NCBI GenBank assembly: GCA_016713765.1
Contig: JADJON010000001.1
Coordinates: 1,488,001 to 1,552,000 of the forward strand
From: Bacteroidota bacterium
GTDB lineage: Bacteria > Bacteroidota > Bacteroidia > AKYH767-A > 2013-40CM-41-45
Direction of reading: 5' to 3'
DNA length: 64,000 bases
Shown in pieces: positions 28,431 to 39,420 of this stretch. The notes below the pieces were generated by a model. That model ran no database searches. It saw only the letters and a program-made list of their open reading frames with translations, and was not told the origin of the DNA. Each line of letters begins with the position of its first letter. The first letter of the stretch is position 1. The position numbers and the translations under genes were made by a program.

Positions 28431-28591
28431 CTGACAGGGGCGATCCAACACATTCCCAGGTAAGACCTATTTGGCGATTGGGAACCCCTGTCAGTTCATT
28501 GAATAAGACTCCGATAGAAATTTGGGCTCGCGACCCGTTATCAAGGACTTGAGCATATTCAATGTGTTAACGATACTCAAAAACCAAAGCT
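28431..28591 (+). ncRNA. Structured leader of the IS110 element, candidate bridge RNA
   Basis: The 374 bp between tilS and the IS110 transposase hold no gene. A strong fold can be drawn. CTGACAGGGG (28431-28440) pairs perfectly with CCCCTGTCAG (28485-28494), and directly inside it TTCCCA (28453-28458) pairs with TGGGAA (28479-28484). This leaves a 12-nt one-sided internal loop and a 20-nt apical loop. IS110-group elements are known to encode a bridge RNA in the non-coding end upstream of the recombinase, so this position and structure fit. The RNA's ends are not determined here. Confidence 0.4.
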
Positions 28592-29577
28592 ATGAAATTT
28601 GAACACATCATCGGCATTGACGTCAGCAAAGCTACGGTCGACTTCTGCATTCTTGGCGAGGTTCGGTCCGACGGGACTTTGGAAAACAGTCCCAAAAAGC
28701 TTCAACTATTCTTCAAGAGTCTAAAGCTCGATCCCCGAAAGACACTTGTTTGTCTGGAGCATACGGGAGTCTATAATATTCACTTGGTAGAAGTGCTTTG
28801 CAAACTTGGATTCCATGTTTGGTTAGAATCAGCACTTCGGATAAAAGGTCAATCGGTATGGTCCGCGGGAAAAGTGATAAGATTGATGCAGGCCGAATCG
28901 CAAAGTATGCCTTCCTTCATCAGGAACAAGCAAATCTCTGGATTCCGTCTCGAGAAATCATCAAATCCTTAAAGAGCCTGCTATCACAAAGAGCTCGTCT
29001 CATTAAGGCAAAGCTTATCCTGATTACCCCGATTGAAGAGCTGGCAGGTCTTGGCTTAAAGAAGAATCTAGCTACTTTAAAGCGAAGCTTTCGATCCTCA
29101 TTGGCAGCGCTGAAGAACGACATCAAAGCTTTGACGGCAGCTATTCACAAAGTGATCCTTAGCGATGAAAAATTGAAGGAACTTTTTAGCTACATCACTT
29201 CCGTTCCGAATATCGGCCCAATCACGGCTGCCAAGATCCTGGTGTCAACTGACGAGTTCAATAAGATCATCGATGCTAAGAAATATGCCTGTCATGTCGG
29301 CGTCGCCCCTTTTGAGCACACATCCGGAACAAGCCTGAAGGGTAAAAGCAGAGTATCCCACCTTGCGGACAAGGAAATGAAAACCATGCTGCACCTTGCG
29401 TCCCTAAGTTCGATCAGCAGGTCCGGAGAGTTTAAAGATTACTTCGATCGAAGGGTGAAAGAAGGAAAGAACAAAATGTTAGTGATCAATGCCATCCGAA
29501 ACAAGCTTATACACCGCATATTCGCCTGTGTTAAGGAAAAGAGAAATTATGTGAAGAAAGGCTTGCAAGTGGCATAG
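28592..29577 (+). pseudogene. IS110-family transposase with an internal frameshift
   Basis: The product has the DEDD recombinase layout. The first frame gives MKFEHIIGIDVSKATVDF (first Asp) and LEHTGVY (Glu). The second frame gives RGKSDKIDAGRIAKYA (the two Asp), then the C-terminal domain with SVPNIGPITAAKIL and GVAPFEHTSGTS, where the catalytic Ser is expected. The reading passes from frame 2 to frame 1 around 28844-28850 at ATAAAAGG; one extra base there would restore a ~328-residue protein. Programmed slippage is not usual for IS110, so I call it a decayed gene or a sequencing indel. Confidence 0.85.
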
Positions 29578-29581
29578 AAAT

Positions 29582-31043
<1,462 letters not shown>

Positions 31044-31073
31044 GCCGCAAAGATAGCAGGACGACGCTTCCGG

Positions 31074-33035
31074 CTACCAGCCTGTTCGCACCAAACGTAC
31101 CCGGTAAACCGCGTCGTTCTTTCCGATCAACTCGATTAGCAGCCAATGATCCGGATGCGCCGATAAGTCGAACAGCGCGGTCGTTCCCGATATTCGCTCT
31201 TCCCGAACCAGGCGGCCCAACAGATTGTACACCCGAAGATGTCCGTCCTGGAATGCAGCCGGTATTTCCCGCACAGCGATCCAACCACTACTGAGGCTGA
31301 CAACAACCGGCATTGTGGCCGGAGCATTTGGTACACCCAAGACGATGTCGATGTTGGAAATCGGGGCAGGGCATCCGTTCGGATCGTCCGAGGTAACAGA
31401 ATACACTCCTCCGACTTGCATCACATAGAACGACTGCGTGGCGCCTGCGATCGGTTGCCCGGAAAGATACCATTGGAAATTGCTGTAGGAGGGGTCAACA
31501 AAGAGGGTGTCGTTCGAGACGGTGATCAGCGGACGAACGGGTCGGGGGTACACCGTGATACAACCCACACACGCCAGTGTATCGGTATTACTACCGTTGG
31601 AAATGATCAGCCGCACATCGAAAACGCCGGCGGAATCATAGCATACACTGGGCACGTTTTGTAAGGTGCTCGTGGGCGGGTCCGCGCCCTGGAAAGTCCA
31701 GGACCAGGACGTCGGATTGCCCAGCGATTGATCGGTGAAGTCGGTACAGCCGTTCAGGCAAAGTCCGGCAAGTCCTGCTGCAAACCCCGCGTTGAGCGGA
31801 TTACAAGGCGCTGCCACCAGGTTGACGGAGTCGTTCAGCAGCATCGCGTCGGAGCAGGAGCCGATGAGGGTGTTGCCGTCGGTGCCATTGCGGGTCCATA
31901 CAACCGATACTCCCGCCTGCAAGGGTTGAGCGAAGTATAAGCGAACGGTGCGGGTGAAAACGCTGCCGCAGTTGACCGGCTCCGCCCGGGTGACGGTCAA
32001 GGGAACCTGGTTGACATCGAGCGCCAGGAAATCCGTGCCGTCAAGGGCAGCGGAATGGCAATAGATGTCACGATCGATGTTCAGTAACACGCTGGTGTCC
32101 CCGCAGGTGACCGCTACCGCGTTGGGTACGCCGTTGACGACTCCGGTCACAAACTCCGGAATCGAAGCCTGACAGGTAGCGCCAAAGTACACCTGGATGT
32201 CCCGCCGGGTTGTTCCGGCAAGCTGACCGTTTCGCCATTCTTTCACCAATATATCCATGACGCCGATCTGTACCTGATTGGCGATGCAACGCACTACTCC
32301 GTTGGCAGGATCGATCGTGGTGCCTGCAACCGTGTAGAAGGGCTGTGTGGCGGATAAGCCACCGGTGAATGTCACCGGATAGGGGAGTACGTTGACGTCG
32401 CAGGGAACCAGGTTGCTCTTCGCCATCGGACTGGTGAATTCGAAACTTAACGAATCTCCGTCCGTTTCTGTAACTCCGTGGTCGTAGATGAACGGAGTGC
32501 CGGTACACCACATGGTGACCGGGATGGTTGCGTAAGCAGGCGAGCTGTTGCCGGGGAAGTTCAGGTTGTCGAGCGTGGCCAGTAAATAGAAACTTTCCGT
32601 TCCGGCATTCTGAACATTGGTGATGGCATAATTCCGGCAGCACTGCACATACTCCAGCTTCCAGTCGCTGCATGCATACGGTAGCGTGAGCAACCCGCGA
32701 AAGACCGATTGTTGCACGCCATACACGGGCCCGCCGCTGCAACTGCTGGCGCCGGGTGGCGGCACCACGCACGAAGGGAATGGCACCAGCGTCGGACCCG
32801 AAACACGATTGAGCGTGACGGATCCCTGGAAATTGCAACTGACCGAGTTGAAGCAGACGACCACATCCGCCGGCATCGCCATGCCGTTGCAATCCCGGAA
32901 GAACTTGACCGTAAGTTCATACTGATCCTGAACTCCGGTCGCCCGGTAGGTAAGATCCATAGCGACATGGTGATCGGCGTGTACTGTATTCAGGGCGGCC
33001 AGTATGGACAAGCAGAGCAGTAAGGATCGGATCAT
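31074..33035 (-). CDS. Secreted PKD-domain protein with T9SS-type sorting end
   Basis: After a signal peptide ending TVHA comes a beta-rich N-terminal domain, DHHVAMDLTYRATG and YELTVKFFRDCNGMAMP, typical of large Bacteroidota gliding-associated surface proteins. A PKD domain follows (about residues 440-510: CTDFTDQSLGNPTSWSWTF, then SAGVFDVRLIISNG). The C-terminus has LRVYNLLGRLVREERI and ends VRLVRTGW, as in T9SS type A sorting domains. It should be exported by the type IX system and anchored or released at the cell surface. It overlaps the preceding gene by ATGA. Confidence 0.85.
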   Translation of the reverse strand: MIRSLLLCLSILAALNTVHADHHVAMDLTYRATGVQDQYELTVKFFRDCNGMAMPADVVVCFNSVSCNFQGSVTLNRVSGPTLVPFPSCVVPPPGASSCSGGPVYGVQQSVFRGLLTLPYACSDWKLEYVQCCRNYAITNVQNAGTESFYLLATLDNLNFPGNSSPAYATIPVTMWCTGTPFIYDHGVTETDGDSLSFEFTSPMAKSNLVPCDVNVLPYPVTFTGGLSATQPFYTVAGTTIDPANGVVRCIANQVQIGVMDILVKEWRNGQLAGTTRRDIQVYFGATCQASIPEFVTGVVNGVPNAVAVTCGDTSVLLNIDRDIYCHSAALDGTDFLALDVNQVPLTVTRAEPVNCGSVFTRTVRLYFAQPLQAGVSVVWTRNGTDGNTLIGSCSDAMLLNDSVNLVAAPCNPLNAGFAAGLAGLCLNGCTDFTDQSLGNPTSWSWTFQGADPPTSTLQNVPSVCYDSAGVFDVRLIISNGSNTDTLACVGCITVYPRPVRPLITVSNDTLFVDPSYSNFQWYLSGQPIAGATQSFYVMQVGGVYSVTSDDPNGCPAPISNIDIVLGVPNAPATMPVVVSLSSGWIAVREIPAAFQDGHLRVYNLLGRLVREERISGTTALFDLSAHPDHWLLIELIGKNDAVYRVRLVRTGW

Positions 33036-34678
33036 GGCTGAACGAGGATGGTTTGACGAAATGTTTGCGCAGCGGTAGACGTAACGAGCAGGTAAGAGCC
33101 GGCAGCGATCGTTGCAGGGAGTTGGAGGCGGAGGACGCGATCATTCACCTCGAACTTTTCCATAACGCAGACTGTCTTGCCCTCGACCGTCATCAGCAAC
33201 GAGTAAACATCAGGAGGGAGGGTTTCCCCAAGTTCCAGGGAGATGATCGATCCGGGGGCCGCGGGTTGTGGAAATACACGGATGTTTCGCTTCGCATCCG
33301 ACATGGGTATACCCGTAGTTCCATTGAAGGAGTATTTCGCAATCACATACCGGCTGTTGGCGATTCCGTTGCGACTATATCCACATACGTAAATGCCGCC
33401 GATTGTATCGATTGCAATGCCGGTGAATCCGTCGTGTTGGTTGAAACCTCCGTCGAAGCCGGTCATCCAAAGCTCCTGGCCGTTGGCATCGATGGCGGCC
33501 AACAGTCCGTTGCTTTGCTGACCGCTGCTGGTGTAGCTTCCGCAAAGCATGATCGTGCCCGTCGCGTCGAGTAACATTTCTGCCGGAAGTGCGCCCAGCG
33601 AATCATTCCCAAAGGTGGTCCAGGACCAGCGAAGGTTTCCACCCGCATCGTAGCAGCGTACCACGATGGCATCGCGGGAACTGCCGTTCAGGAGTTCTTT
33701 GCTATGCAGCAAAGCGACCACATCGCCCGTTTGGGTTTCGAGTATCTGGATGGCCGTGTCGCCCTGATTCGCGGTTCCGGCATAGGTCTGTCGCCAGCCG
33801 GCCGTACCGTTGTCGTTCAAGAGGCCGATCAAGGCGTCGTTGTTGTTGCTGGTGGTTGCCGTGGTCCCGCAGACATACCATCCGCCCAGGGTCGATGTGA
33901 TATCGCGCGGGTGATCGCTTCGGTTGCCGGGGCCGTCGAGATACCGGGTATTGACCAGGGTTCCCGTCGTATTGTATTCCAGTAAGGTGAAGTCGTAGTT
34001 ACCGCTTCCGAAGAAGTTGAACGATCCTGAAAGGGAATGACAACCACCGCTGGGGCCGGTCAATATCCGTGCAGGGAAGTCGTCGCCCGACGCTCCGCTG
34101 TAGTCTTCTTCCCAGATCACCTGGCCACTGCTGTCGCACTTGATCGTATAGACGTCGTTGAGGTTGCCGGCAGTCGAGGTGGCCACACCGATCGCGTAGA
34201 GGTTTTCATCACCGTCCAGCGCCAGGTCGATGCCTTCGTCCAAATAGTCGCTGAACCAACTGGGTGTGAAATTCTGCGTCCAGCGCCGACCGGTCGGGCC
34301 ATATTTCATCAGGCTGATGTCGCCTGCTCGGAACGCCAGCGTTCCGACCGCGTAGAAGACGTTTCCACTGGCGGTACGGATGCGTTGTCCGCCGTTGAGC
34401 ACGCCGGTTTCCGCACTGTAGTAGTGGTCTTTCCAACGGACATTCCCGAGTTCATCAAGCAGCAGGGTGGTGAAGTTGCCGCCTGAGAAGAGATGGAAAC
34501 TCGTACCCGTTACGACGACCATCTGACTATCGGTAATCTGAATGTCCCTGGCTACATCGTACCCGTTGAGATTCCCGTCATGATAGGTGGCCCATTCCCG
34601 AAGCATGGGCTGCGCTCTTGTGCCCAGGCTGATCAGCAGCAGTGATGACAGGAGTAGGCGGAGTCTTGCAATGCGCAT
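33032..34678 (-). CDS. Secreted beta-propeller-like protein with T9SS-type sorting end
   Basis: The start is the ATG at 34678 (MRIARLRL), giving a signal peptide ending GTRAQ. The body consists of repeats of the form DLALDGDENLYAIGVAT and TYTIKCDSSGQVIWEEDYSG, like SBBP/delta-60 propeller repeats, about six or seven of them. The C-terminal ~80 residues start with IRVFPQPAAPG, contain DVYSLLMTVEGKTV, and end TFRQTILVQP, a T9SS type A sorting domain. It is translationally coupled to the PKD protein downstream, so the two are likely co-secreted. Confidence 0.85.
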   Translation of the reverse strand: MRIARLRLLLSSLLLISLGTRAQPMLREWATYHDGNLNGYDVARDIQITDSQMVVVTGTSFHLFSGGNFTTLLLDELGNVRWKDHYYSAETGVLNGGQRIRTASGNVFYAVGTLAFRAGDISLMKYGPTGRRWTQNFTPSWFSDYLDEGIDLALDGDENLYAIGVATSTAGNLNDVYTIKCDSSGQVIWEEDYSGASGDDFPARILTGPSGGCHSLSGSFNFFGSGNYDFTLLEYNTTGTLVNTRYLDGPGNRSDHPRDITSTLGGWYVCGTTATTSNNNDALIGLLNDNGTAGWRQTYAGTANQGDTAIQILETQTGDVVALLHSKELLNGSSRDAIVVRCYDAGGNLRWSWTTFGNDSLGALPAEMLLDATGTIMLCGSYTSSGQQSNGLLAAIDANGQELWMTGFDGGFNQHDGFTGIAIDTIGGIYVCGYSRNGIANSRYVIAKYSFNGTTGIPMSDAKRNIRVFPQPAAPGSIISLELGETLPPDVYSLLMTVEGKTVCVMEKFEVNDRVLRLQLPATIAAGSYLLVTSTAAQTFRQTILVQP

Positions 34679-34809
34679 GATGTTGAATTTTGCGCCAAGA
34701 TGTACCTGCACCGCTTATTTGGCAGAATGAAAAACGCTGAACCGGAAAAAGTGCTGTCCGAACGGGATGCGGGCCCGTCGGAATAAGTCACGCTAAAATG
34801 TCGGAAATG

Positions 34810-35817
34810 TTAATGCCGGCTCACAAGCTTACGCATCGCGCGTACCCAAAGCTCCGACTCATTCAAACTCTCCACCAACTGGATCTTCTCGCCTCCGAGT
34901 TCGCGGAACAATTCGTCGTACTCCACGCCGATCTCGTGAATGGTTTCCAGGCAATCGCTCGTGAATGCCGGAGCAAACACCAGTAAGCGTTTGTCGCCTT
35001 TTTTGGCGCGCTCGCGGATGATGTCGTCAGAGTACGGACGCACCCAGGGATCTTTGCCCAGCCGCGATTGAAAACAGACGGTATACTGTTCGAACGATAG
35101 ACCCAGTCCCGCCGCGATCTTTCGTGCAGTCTGGAAACACTGGGCACGGTAACAGTTCGCGTTGCGCGGTCCCAGTTCCGCACAGCAATTGTCTTTCAGG
35201 CAATGCCCGTGATCGTCCGCCTTTCGGATCTGCCGTTCGGGAAGGCCATGGAAGCTGAACAATACGTGGTCGTATTTCGAAGGATCGTACTTGCGGCCCA
35301 GCGCGACAAATCCGTCGATGAACTCCGGTAGGTCGCAGTAGCTGCTGATAAATCGGATCTCCGGGATCGCCTGCCAGCGACCGACGGTTTCCATCACCTT
35401 CTCGTGCACCGAACCGGTCGTTGCCGAAGCGTACTGTGGAAATAATGGAAGTATGGTGATGTCGGATACACCCGACTGCCGGAATTTTTCGAGCACGGCC
35501 TGGATCGACGGTGACTGATACCGCATCGCGAAATCCACGCGATAGTTGGTTCCCAGCGCGGCTTGTAATAACTCCGCCTGTCGGCGTGTGTAATAGAGGA
35601 GGGGAGAGCCCTGTTCGGTCCAGATCTCCTTGTACAGTTTAGCCGATTTCGGAGCCCTGAATGGTGCGATGATGCCATTCACCAACAACCAACGCCCCAC
35701 CGCATTGATGTCAATCACCCGCGGGTCCAGCAAAAACTCCCGCAGGTACTTCCGCACATCTCCCGTGGCGGGACTATCCGGTGTACCCAGGTTGATCAGT
35801 AGAATGCCGTGAAGCAT
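34810..35817 (-). CDS. hemH: Ferrochelatase
   Basis: Inserts Fe2+ into protoporphyrin IX in the last step of heme synthesis. The N-terminus GILLINLGTPDSPA and the conserved FSFHGLPERQIRKADDHG (catalytic His) are clear. The CLKDNCC and NCYRAQCFQTA cysteines may be structural or Fe-S ligands, as in some ferrochelatases. The C-terminal part has VFAPAFTSDCLETIHEIGVEY. The length of 335 residues is normal. It stands alone between a T9SS gene and a repeat array. Confidence 0.96.
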   Translation of the reverse strand: MLHGILLINLGTPDSPATGDVRKYLREFLLDPRVIDINAVGRWLLVNGIIAPFRAPKSAKLYKEIWTEQGSPLLYYTRRQAELLQAALGTNYRVDFAMRYQSPSIQAVLEKFRQSGVSDITILPLFPQYASATTGSVHEKVMETVGRWQAIPEIRFISSYCDLPEFIDGFVALGRKYDPSKYDHVLFSFHGLPERQIRKADDHGHCLKDNCCAELGPRNANCYRAQCFQTARKIAAGLGLSFEQYTVCFQSRLGKDPWVRPYSDDIIRERAKKGDKRLLVFAPAFTSDCLETIHEIGVEYDELFRELGGEKIQLVESLNESELWVRAMRKLVSRH

Positions 35818-35826
35818 AGGTTTTTA

Positions 35827-36069
35827 GTTCCGGGTTTCGCGTTCCGGGTTTCGCGTTAAAATCGTTTCTTCAATAATCTCATCGTTCCTCGCATCTCGCA
35901 TCTCGCCCCTCGCACCTCGTCCCTCGCCCCACGTCCCACGTCCCACGTCCCTCGTCCCTCGTCCCTCGCCCCACGTCCCTCGTCCCTCGTCCCTCGTCCC
36001 TCGTCCCTCGCCCCACGTCCCTCGTCCCTCGTCCCTCGCACCTCGTCCCTCGTCCCACGCCCCTCGCCC
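35827..36069. repeat. Heptanucleotide arrays between hemH and lpdA
   Basis: The main array, 35888-36069, is 26 exact 7-bp units (CTCGTCC, CTCGCCC, CACGTCC, CTCGCAT, CTCGCAC). It ends on the base before the lpdA stop codon (36070). A shorter piece at 35827-35859 alternates GTTCCGG and GTTTCGC, also period 7. The array can be read as a long Arg/Gly/Asp/Glu frame on the minus strand, but that is only a consequence of the repeat. Confidence 0.95.
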
Positions 36070-37473
36070 CTACACATGCAACGCCCGATTCTCCGTCGCT
36101 GCCAGACAGGCTTCCTTGAATGCCTCGGTGTACGTCGGGTGCGCGTGGCTCATGCGGGCGATGTCTTCGGCGGCTGCTCTGAATTCCATCGCCACCACGG
36201 CTTCTGCTATCATATCGGCCGCCCGGGGTCCGATCATGTGAACGCCGAGTAGTTCGTCCGTCTCCGCGTCTGCGAGCACTTTTACGAATCCGTCGAGGTC
36301 CATCGAGGCGCGTGCGCGACCGCTGGCCTTGAACGGAAAGCTGCCGGATTTGTACTTGCGTCCGTCTGCCTTGAGTTCTTCTTCCGTGAAGCCGACACCC
36401 GCCACTTCCGGCCAGGTATAGACCACGCCGGGAATGAGGCGGTAGTTGATGTGTGGCTGCTGACCGACGATCTGCTCGGCTACCAGCACGCCTTCTTCTT
36501 CCGCTTTATGCGCGAGCATGGCTCCACGCACCACATCGCCGATGGCATAGACGCCGGGCACGGTGGTTTCCATATGATCGTTCACCGGAATGCGTCCGCG
36601 CTCATCTACTGTAATACCGATCTTGTCGAGTCCGAGTTGGTCGGTATACGGACGACGCCCCACGCTCACCAGGCAATAGTCGCCTTCCAGCGAGAGCGCT
36701 TTGCCGTCGAGGCTTTCGCCGGTGACGGTCACTTTCTTGCCTTTCACACTCACGCCGGTGACCTTGTGCTTGAGGTGGAACTCGAAGCCGAGTTTCTGCA
36801 ACGACTTCTGCAATTCCTTACCCAACGCGCGGTCCATCGAAGCGATGATCGAATCCAGGTACTCGACCACGCTCACCTTGGCGCCCAGTCGGGCATACAC
36901 GGAACCCAGTTCGAGTCCGATCACGCCACCGCCGATGATGATCAGGTGTTTGGGTACTTCTTTCAGGCTAAGGGCTTCGGTGGAGGTGATCACGCGTTCT
37001 TTATCGATGGTAATGCCGGGCAGACTGGCCGGCTTCGATCCGGTGGCGATGATCACGTTCTTCGTTTCCAGTTCCTCGACTTTCCCGTCGTCGGCTTTCA
37101 CGCTCAGCCTGGTCGATGAAACGAAGGAGCCATGACCGTGATACACGTCGATCTTATTCTTCTTCATCAGGAATTTGATGCCTTCGGTGTTCTGTTTCAC
37201 GACCTCGGCTTTACGCGCGATCATCTGCGAAAAGTTGACCTGTAAGTCTTTCAACTCGATGCCGTGCGTCTTGAACGTATGCGCCGCGTTGTGAAAGTGC
37301 TCCGAGGAATCGAGCAGGGCTTTCGACGGAATGCAACCGACATTCAGGCAAGTGCCGCCGAGGGTAGAATAGCGTTCGATCAGGGCCGTCTTCATGCCCA
37401 GTTGCGCGCAGCGGATGGCGGCTACATAGCCACCCGGACCGGCGCCGATGACGATGACGTCGTAGGAGTTCAT
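36070..37473 (-). CDS. lpdA: Dihydrolipoyl dehydrogenase
   Basis: The E3 component of 2-oxoacid dehydrogenase and glycine cleavage complexes, oxidising dihydrolipoamide with FAD and NAD+. It has an FAD-binding GAGPGGYVAA, the redox disulfide GGTCLNVGCIPSKAL, the NAD-binding GGGVIGLELGSVYARLG, and the C-terminal His-Glu pair in HAHPTYTEAFKEA. The length of 467 residues is standard. No E1 or E2 gene is nearby, so it probably serves several complexes. A 7-bp repeat array begins at its stop codon. Confidence 0.97.
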   Translation of the reverse strand: MNSYDVIVIGAGPGGYVAAIRCAQLGMKTALIERYSTLGGTCLNVGCIPSKALLDSSEHFHNAAHTFKTHGIELKDLQVNFSQMIARKAEVVKQNTEGIKFLMKKNKIDVYHGHGSFVSSTRLSVKADDGKVEELETKNVIIATGSKPASLPGITIDKERVITSTEALSLKEVPKHLIIIGGGVIGLELGSVYARLGAKVSVVEYLDSIIASMDRALGKELQKSLQKLGFEFHLKHKVTGVSVKGKKVTVTGESLDGKALSLEGDYCLVSVGRRPYTDQLGLDKIGITVDERGRIPVNDHMETTVPGVYAIGDVVRGAMLAHKAEEEGVLVAEQIVGQQPHINYRLIPGVVYTWPEVAGVGFTEEELKADGRKYKSGSFPFKASGRARASMDLDGFVKVLADAETDELLGVHMIGPRAADMIAEAVVAMEFRAAAEDIARMSHAHPTYTEAFKEACLAATENRALHV

Positions 37474-37535
37474 GGTAGGTAGTCAGGAAAACCCGAAAAA
37501 TCCGAAAAAGTTCGTTTCCGGGCCGATTTTCGCTG

Positions 37536-37563
37536 CAAAGGTAGGGGATTCCCGCCGATTCAA
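37536..37563 (-). promoter_or_regulatory. Probable promoter of lpdA
   Basis: On the minus strand a TTG (37561-37563) is followed after 17 bp by TACCTTTG (37536-37543), matching the Bacteroidota TTG/TAnnTTTG pattern. The leader to the ATG would be about 55 nt. It overlaps the end of lnt. Confidence 0.5.
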
Positions 37564-39188
37564 CGGCTCCGGGAAATCAGCTTCCGGAAGAGGACAAACG
37601 CCAGAAGGCTGACAGCTAAAAACGCGCAAAGGAAGCCGATGTAATCGCCATGCCGGGCGTAAAAGGTCACGCGGTCGTTGGCCAGCAGGGTGTGCTTCAA
37701 CACCGCGTCCTCCCACCAGCCTGACTGCGCGACCACATCCCCGCGTTGGTTGATGAAACAGGAAATGCCCGTGTTGGCCGATCGTGCGACACACTTCCGG
37801 AATTCAACCGCGCGCAGGCGCGCATATTCGAAGTGCTGACGATAACCCGGGGTGTTGCCCCACCAGCCGTCGTTGGTGATCACCGCCAAAAAGCCCGCGC
37901 CGCCCCTGAAGTAGGCGCGCAGGAAGTCGCCGTAAATGGATTCATAGCAGATCGCCGGCGCGATCTTCAAGCCGGATGCAGTCTCGAAGTTCGTACGGTT
38001 CTTTTGCATGCCCAGGCTGCCGGAAGTGCCCCCAAGCTCAATCGCGTAGTCTTCCAAAAAGCCGAAGAGCTTCGGATAAGGCATCTTCTCCACGCCGGGG
38101 ACCAGCCGCGACTTATGGTACAATTGAAGATTGCCGTTCCGGTCGAGCAGCATCGCGCTGTTGTAAGCGTCATAGTAAGCGTCCGCGTCTTTGAACTTGC
38201 GCGCGGTGGCGCTCACCGCTTCACCGGCCTGGTATTGTTTGTAGGATGACAAACCGGCGAGGAACGAGGCGTTCGGATAATCCTGTAGCCAGGTCCGGAT
38301 CGTGCGCACGTCTTTGTCTATCCCGATCTGTTCCTCCCATAAGCCGTCCGGCAAGGCCGTCTCCGGTCCGATGATCAGGTCGGTGCTCGAATCGGCTTCG
38401 GTCGAAGCGAGCTGCAGCAGCTTGGCCACCTGCGCCGAGCCGGTGCCGTTGAATTTTTCGTTGTACGGATCGATGTTCGGCTGCACCACGACCACGTTCA
38501 CCGGCTCGCCCTTGTCGCTCACACGCTGATAACGCCAGACCGAGAAGAACAAGGGCAGCAGGATCAGGCCCACCATGTTGGCCGACAACACCAGGGTGTT
38601 GATCCGGCGCAGCTTGGCCAGCAGTTCGCGTCCGAAGACGTTCTTGATGATCTGAAAGATCAACAGGTTCACCCCCAACACCCAGAGCGAACCGCCCAGC
38701 GTACCGGTGTACTCGTACCACTGCACCCATTCCGGATGTGTGGCAAAGACATTGCCCAGCGTCAGCCAGGGCCAGGAGATGTCCCAGTTCAGGTGCAGGT
38801 ATTCGAATCCGATCCAGTAAAAGATGAGTGACAAATACCCCGTGGCCGGACCATGCGAGCGTTTTGTCAAATGAAACGCAGCCCAGGGAACACACATGAA
38901 CAAGGTGTTCAAACCCAGCGCTACGATCGCCCCGACATCCGTCGAATTCCAGATCCACCAGGTGGTCAATCCGTTCCAGGTTCCCAGCGCCAGAAAGGAC
39001 CAGCCAAAGAAACGCCAGCCTTTGCGCGAATCCTTCGAGCGCTCAATCTGCCGCTCCAGCCAGAGCAAGGGCACGAATGCCCCAAAGATCAAGGGTGTGA
39101 AGCCACGTTCCGGCCACGACAACCACAACAACAGTCCGGTTAACAAAGCGGTGCCGAACCGACGGAAAAAGACAAGAAGGGAGGACAT
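37560..39188 (-). CDS. lnt: Apolipoprotein N-acyltransferase
   Basis: Adds the third acyl chain to the N-terminal Cys of lipoproteins in the inner membrane. The N-terminal ~210 residues have six hydrophobic segments. The C-terminal part is a carbon-nitrogen-hydrolase domain with the Glu-Lys-Cys triad: IIGPETALPDGLW (Glu), YHKSRLVPGVEKMPYP (Lys and a further active-site Glu), and APAICYESIYG (Cys). A last transmembrane segment lies near the C-terminus (FLCAFLAVSLLAFVLF). Length (542) and order fit Lnt. Many lipoproteins in this window would be its substrates. Confidence 0.94.
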   Translation of the reverse strand: MSSLLVFFRRFGTALLTGLLLWLSWPERGFTPLIFGAFVPLLWLERQIERSKDSRKGWRFFGWSFLALGTWNGLTTWWIWNSTDVGAIVALGLNTLFMCVPWAAFHLTKRSHGPATGYLSLIFYWIGFEYLHLNWDISWPWLTLGNVFATHPEWVQWYEYTGTLGGSLWVLGVNLLIFQIIKNVFGRELLAKLRRINTLVLSANMVGLILLPLFFSVWRYQRVSDKGEPVNVVVVQPNIDPYNEKFNGTGSAQVAKLLQLASTEADSSTDLIIGPETALPDGLWEEQIGIDKDVRTIRTWLQDYPNASFLAGLSSYKQYQAGEAVSATARKFKDADAYYDAYNSAMLLDRNGNLQLYHKSRLVPGVEKMPYPKLFGFLEDYAIELGGTSGSLGMQKNRTNFETASGLKIAPAICYESIYGDFLRAYFRGGAGFLAVITNDGWWGNTPGYRQHFEYARLRAVEFRKCVARSANTGISCFINQRGDVVAQSGWWEDAVLKHTLLANDRVTFYARHGDYIGFLCAFLAVSLLAFVLFRKLISRSR

Positions 39189-39269
39189 ACCTACGGTCTA
39201 AATATCCGGAAAAGTTCCGGCATGACCGAAGGGGGTGGGGGATTTAAATTGGGTTAAAAAGGGGGGGGG

Positions 39270-39339
39270 TAGCGAATAGCGAATAGCGAATAGCGAATAG
39301 TGAACAGTAAACAGTAAACAGTAAACAGTAAACAGTGGA
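39270..39339. repeat. Heptanucleotide array, TAGCGAA to CAGTAAA type, 10 units
   Basis: Four TAGCGAA, one TAGTGAA, four CAGTAAA and one CAGTGGA, all in register. It follows a run of nine or more G. Adjacent units change by one or two bases, so the motif drifts along the array. Confidence 0.95.
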
Positions 39340-39342
39340 GGT

Positions 39343-39419
39343 TTACTAGTTACTAGTTACTAGTTACTAGTTACTAATTACTAATTACTAATCACTAATC
39401 ACCAATCACCAATCACCAT
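39343..39419. repeat. Heptanucleotide array, TTACTAG to TCACCAA type, 11 units
   Basis: Four TTACTAG, three TTACTAA, one TCACTAA, two TCACCAA and one TCACCAT, in perfect 7-bp register. Each step changes one base. The array ends 1 bp before the stop codon of the following T9SS gene (39421-39423). Confidence 0.95.
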
Positions 39420-39420
39420 C

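Noticed and set aside
35856..36077. Arg/Gly/Asp/Glu-rich minus-strand frame after lpdA
   Set aside because: It is just the 7-bp repeat array read through; there is no start signal of its own.
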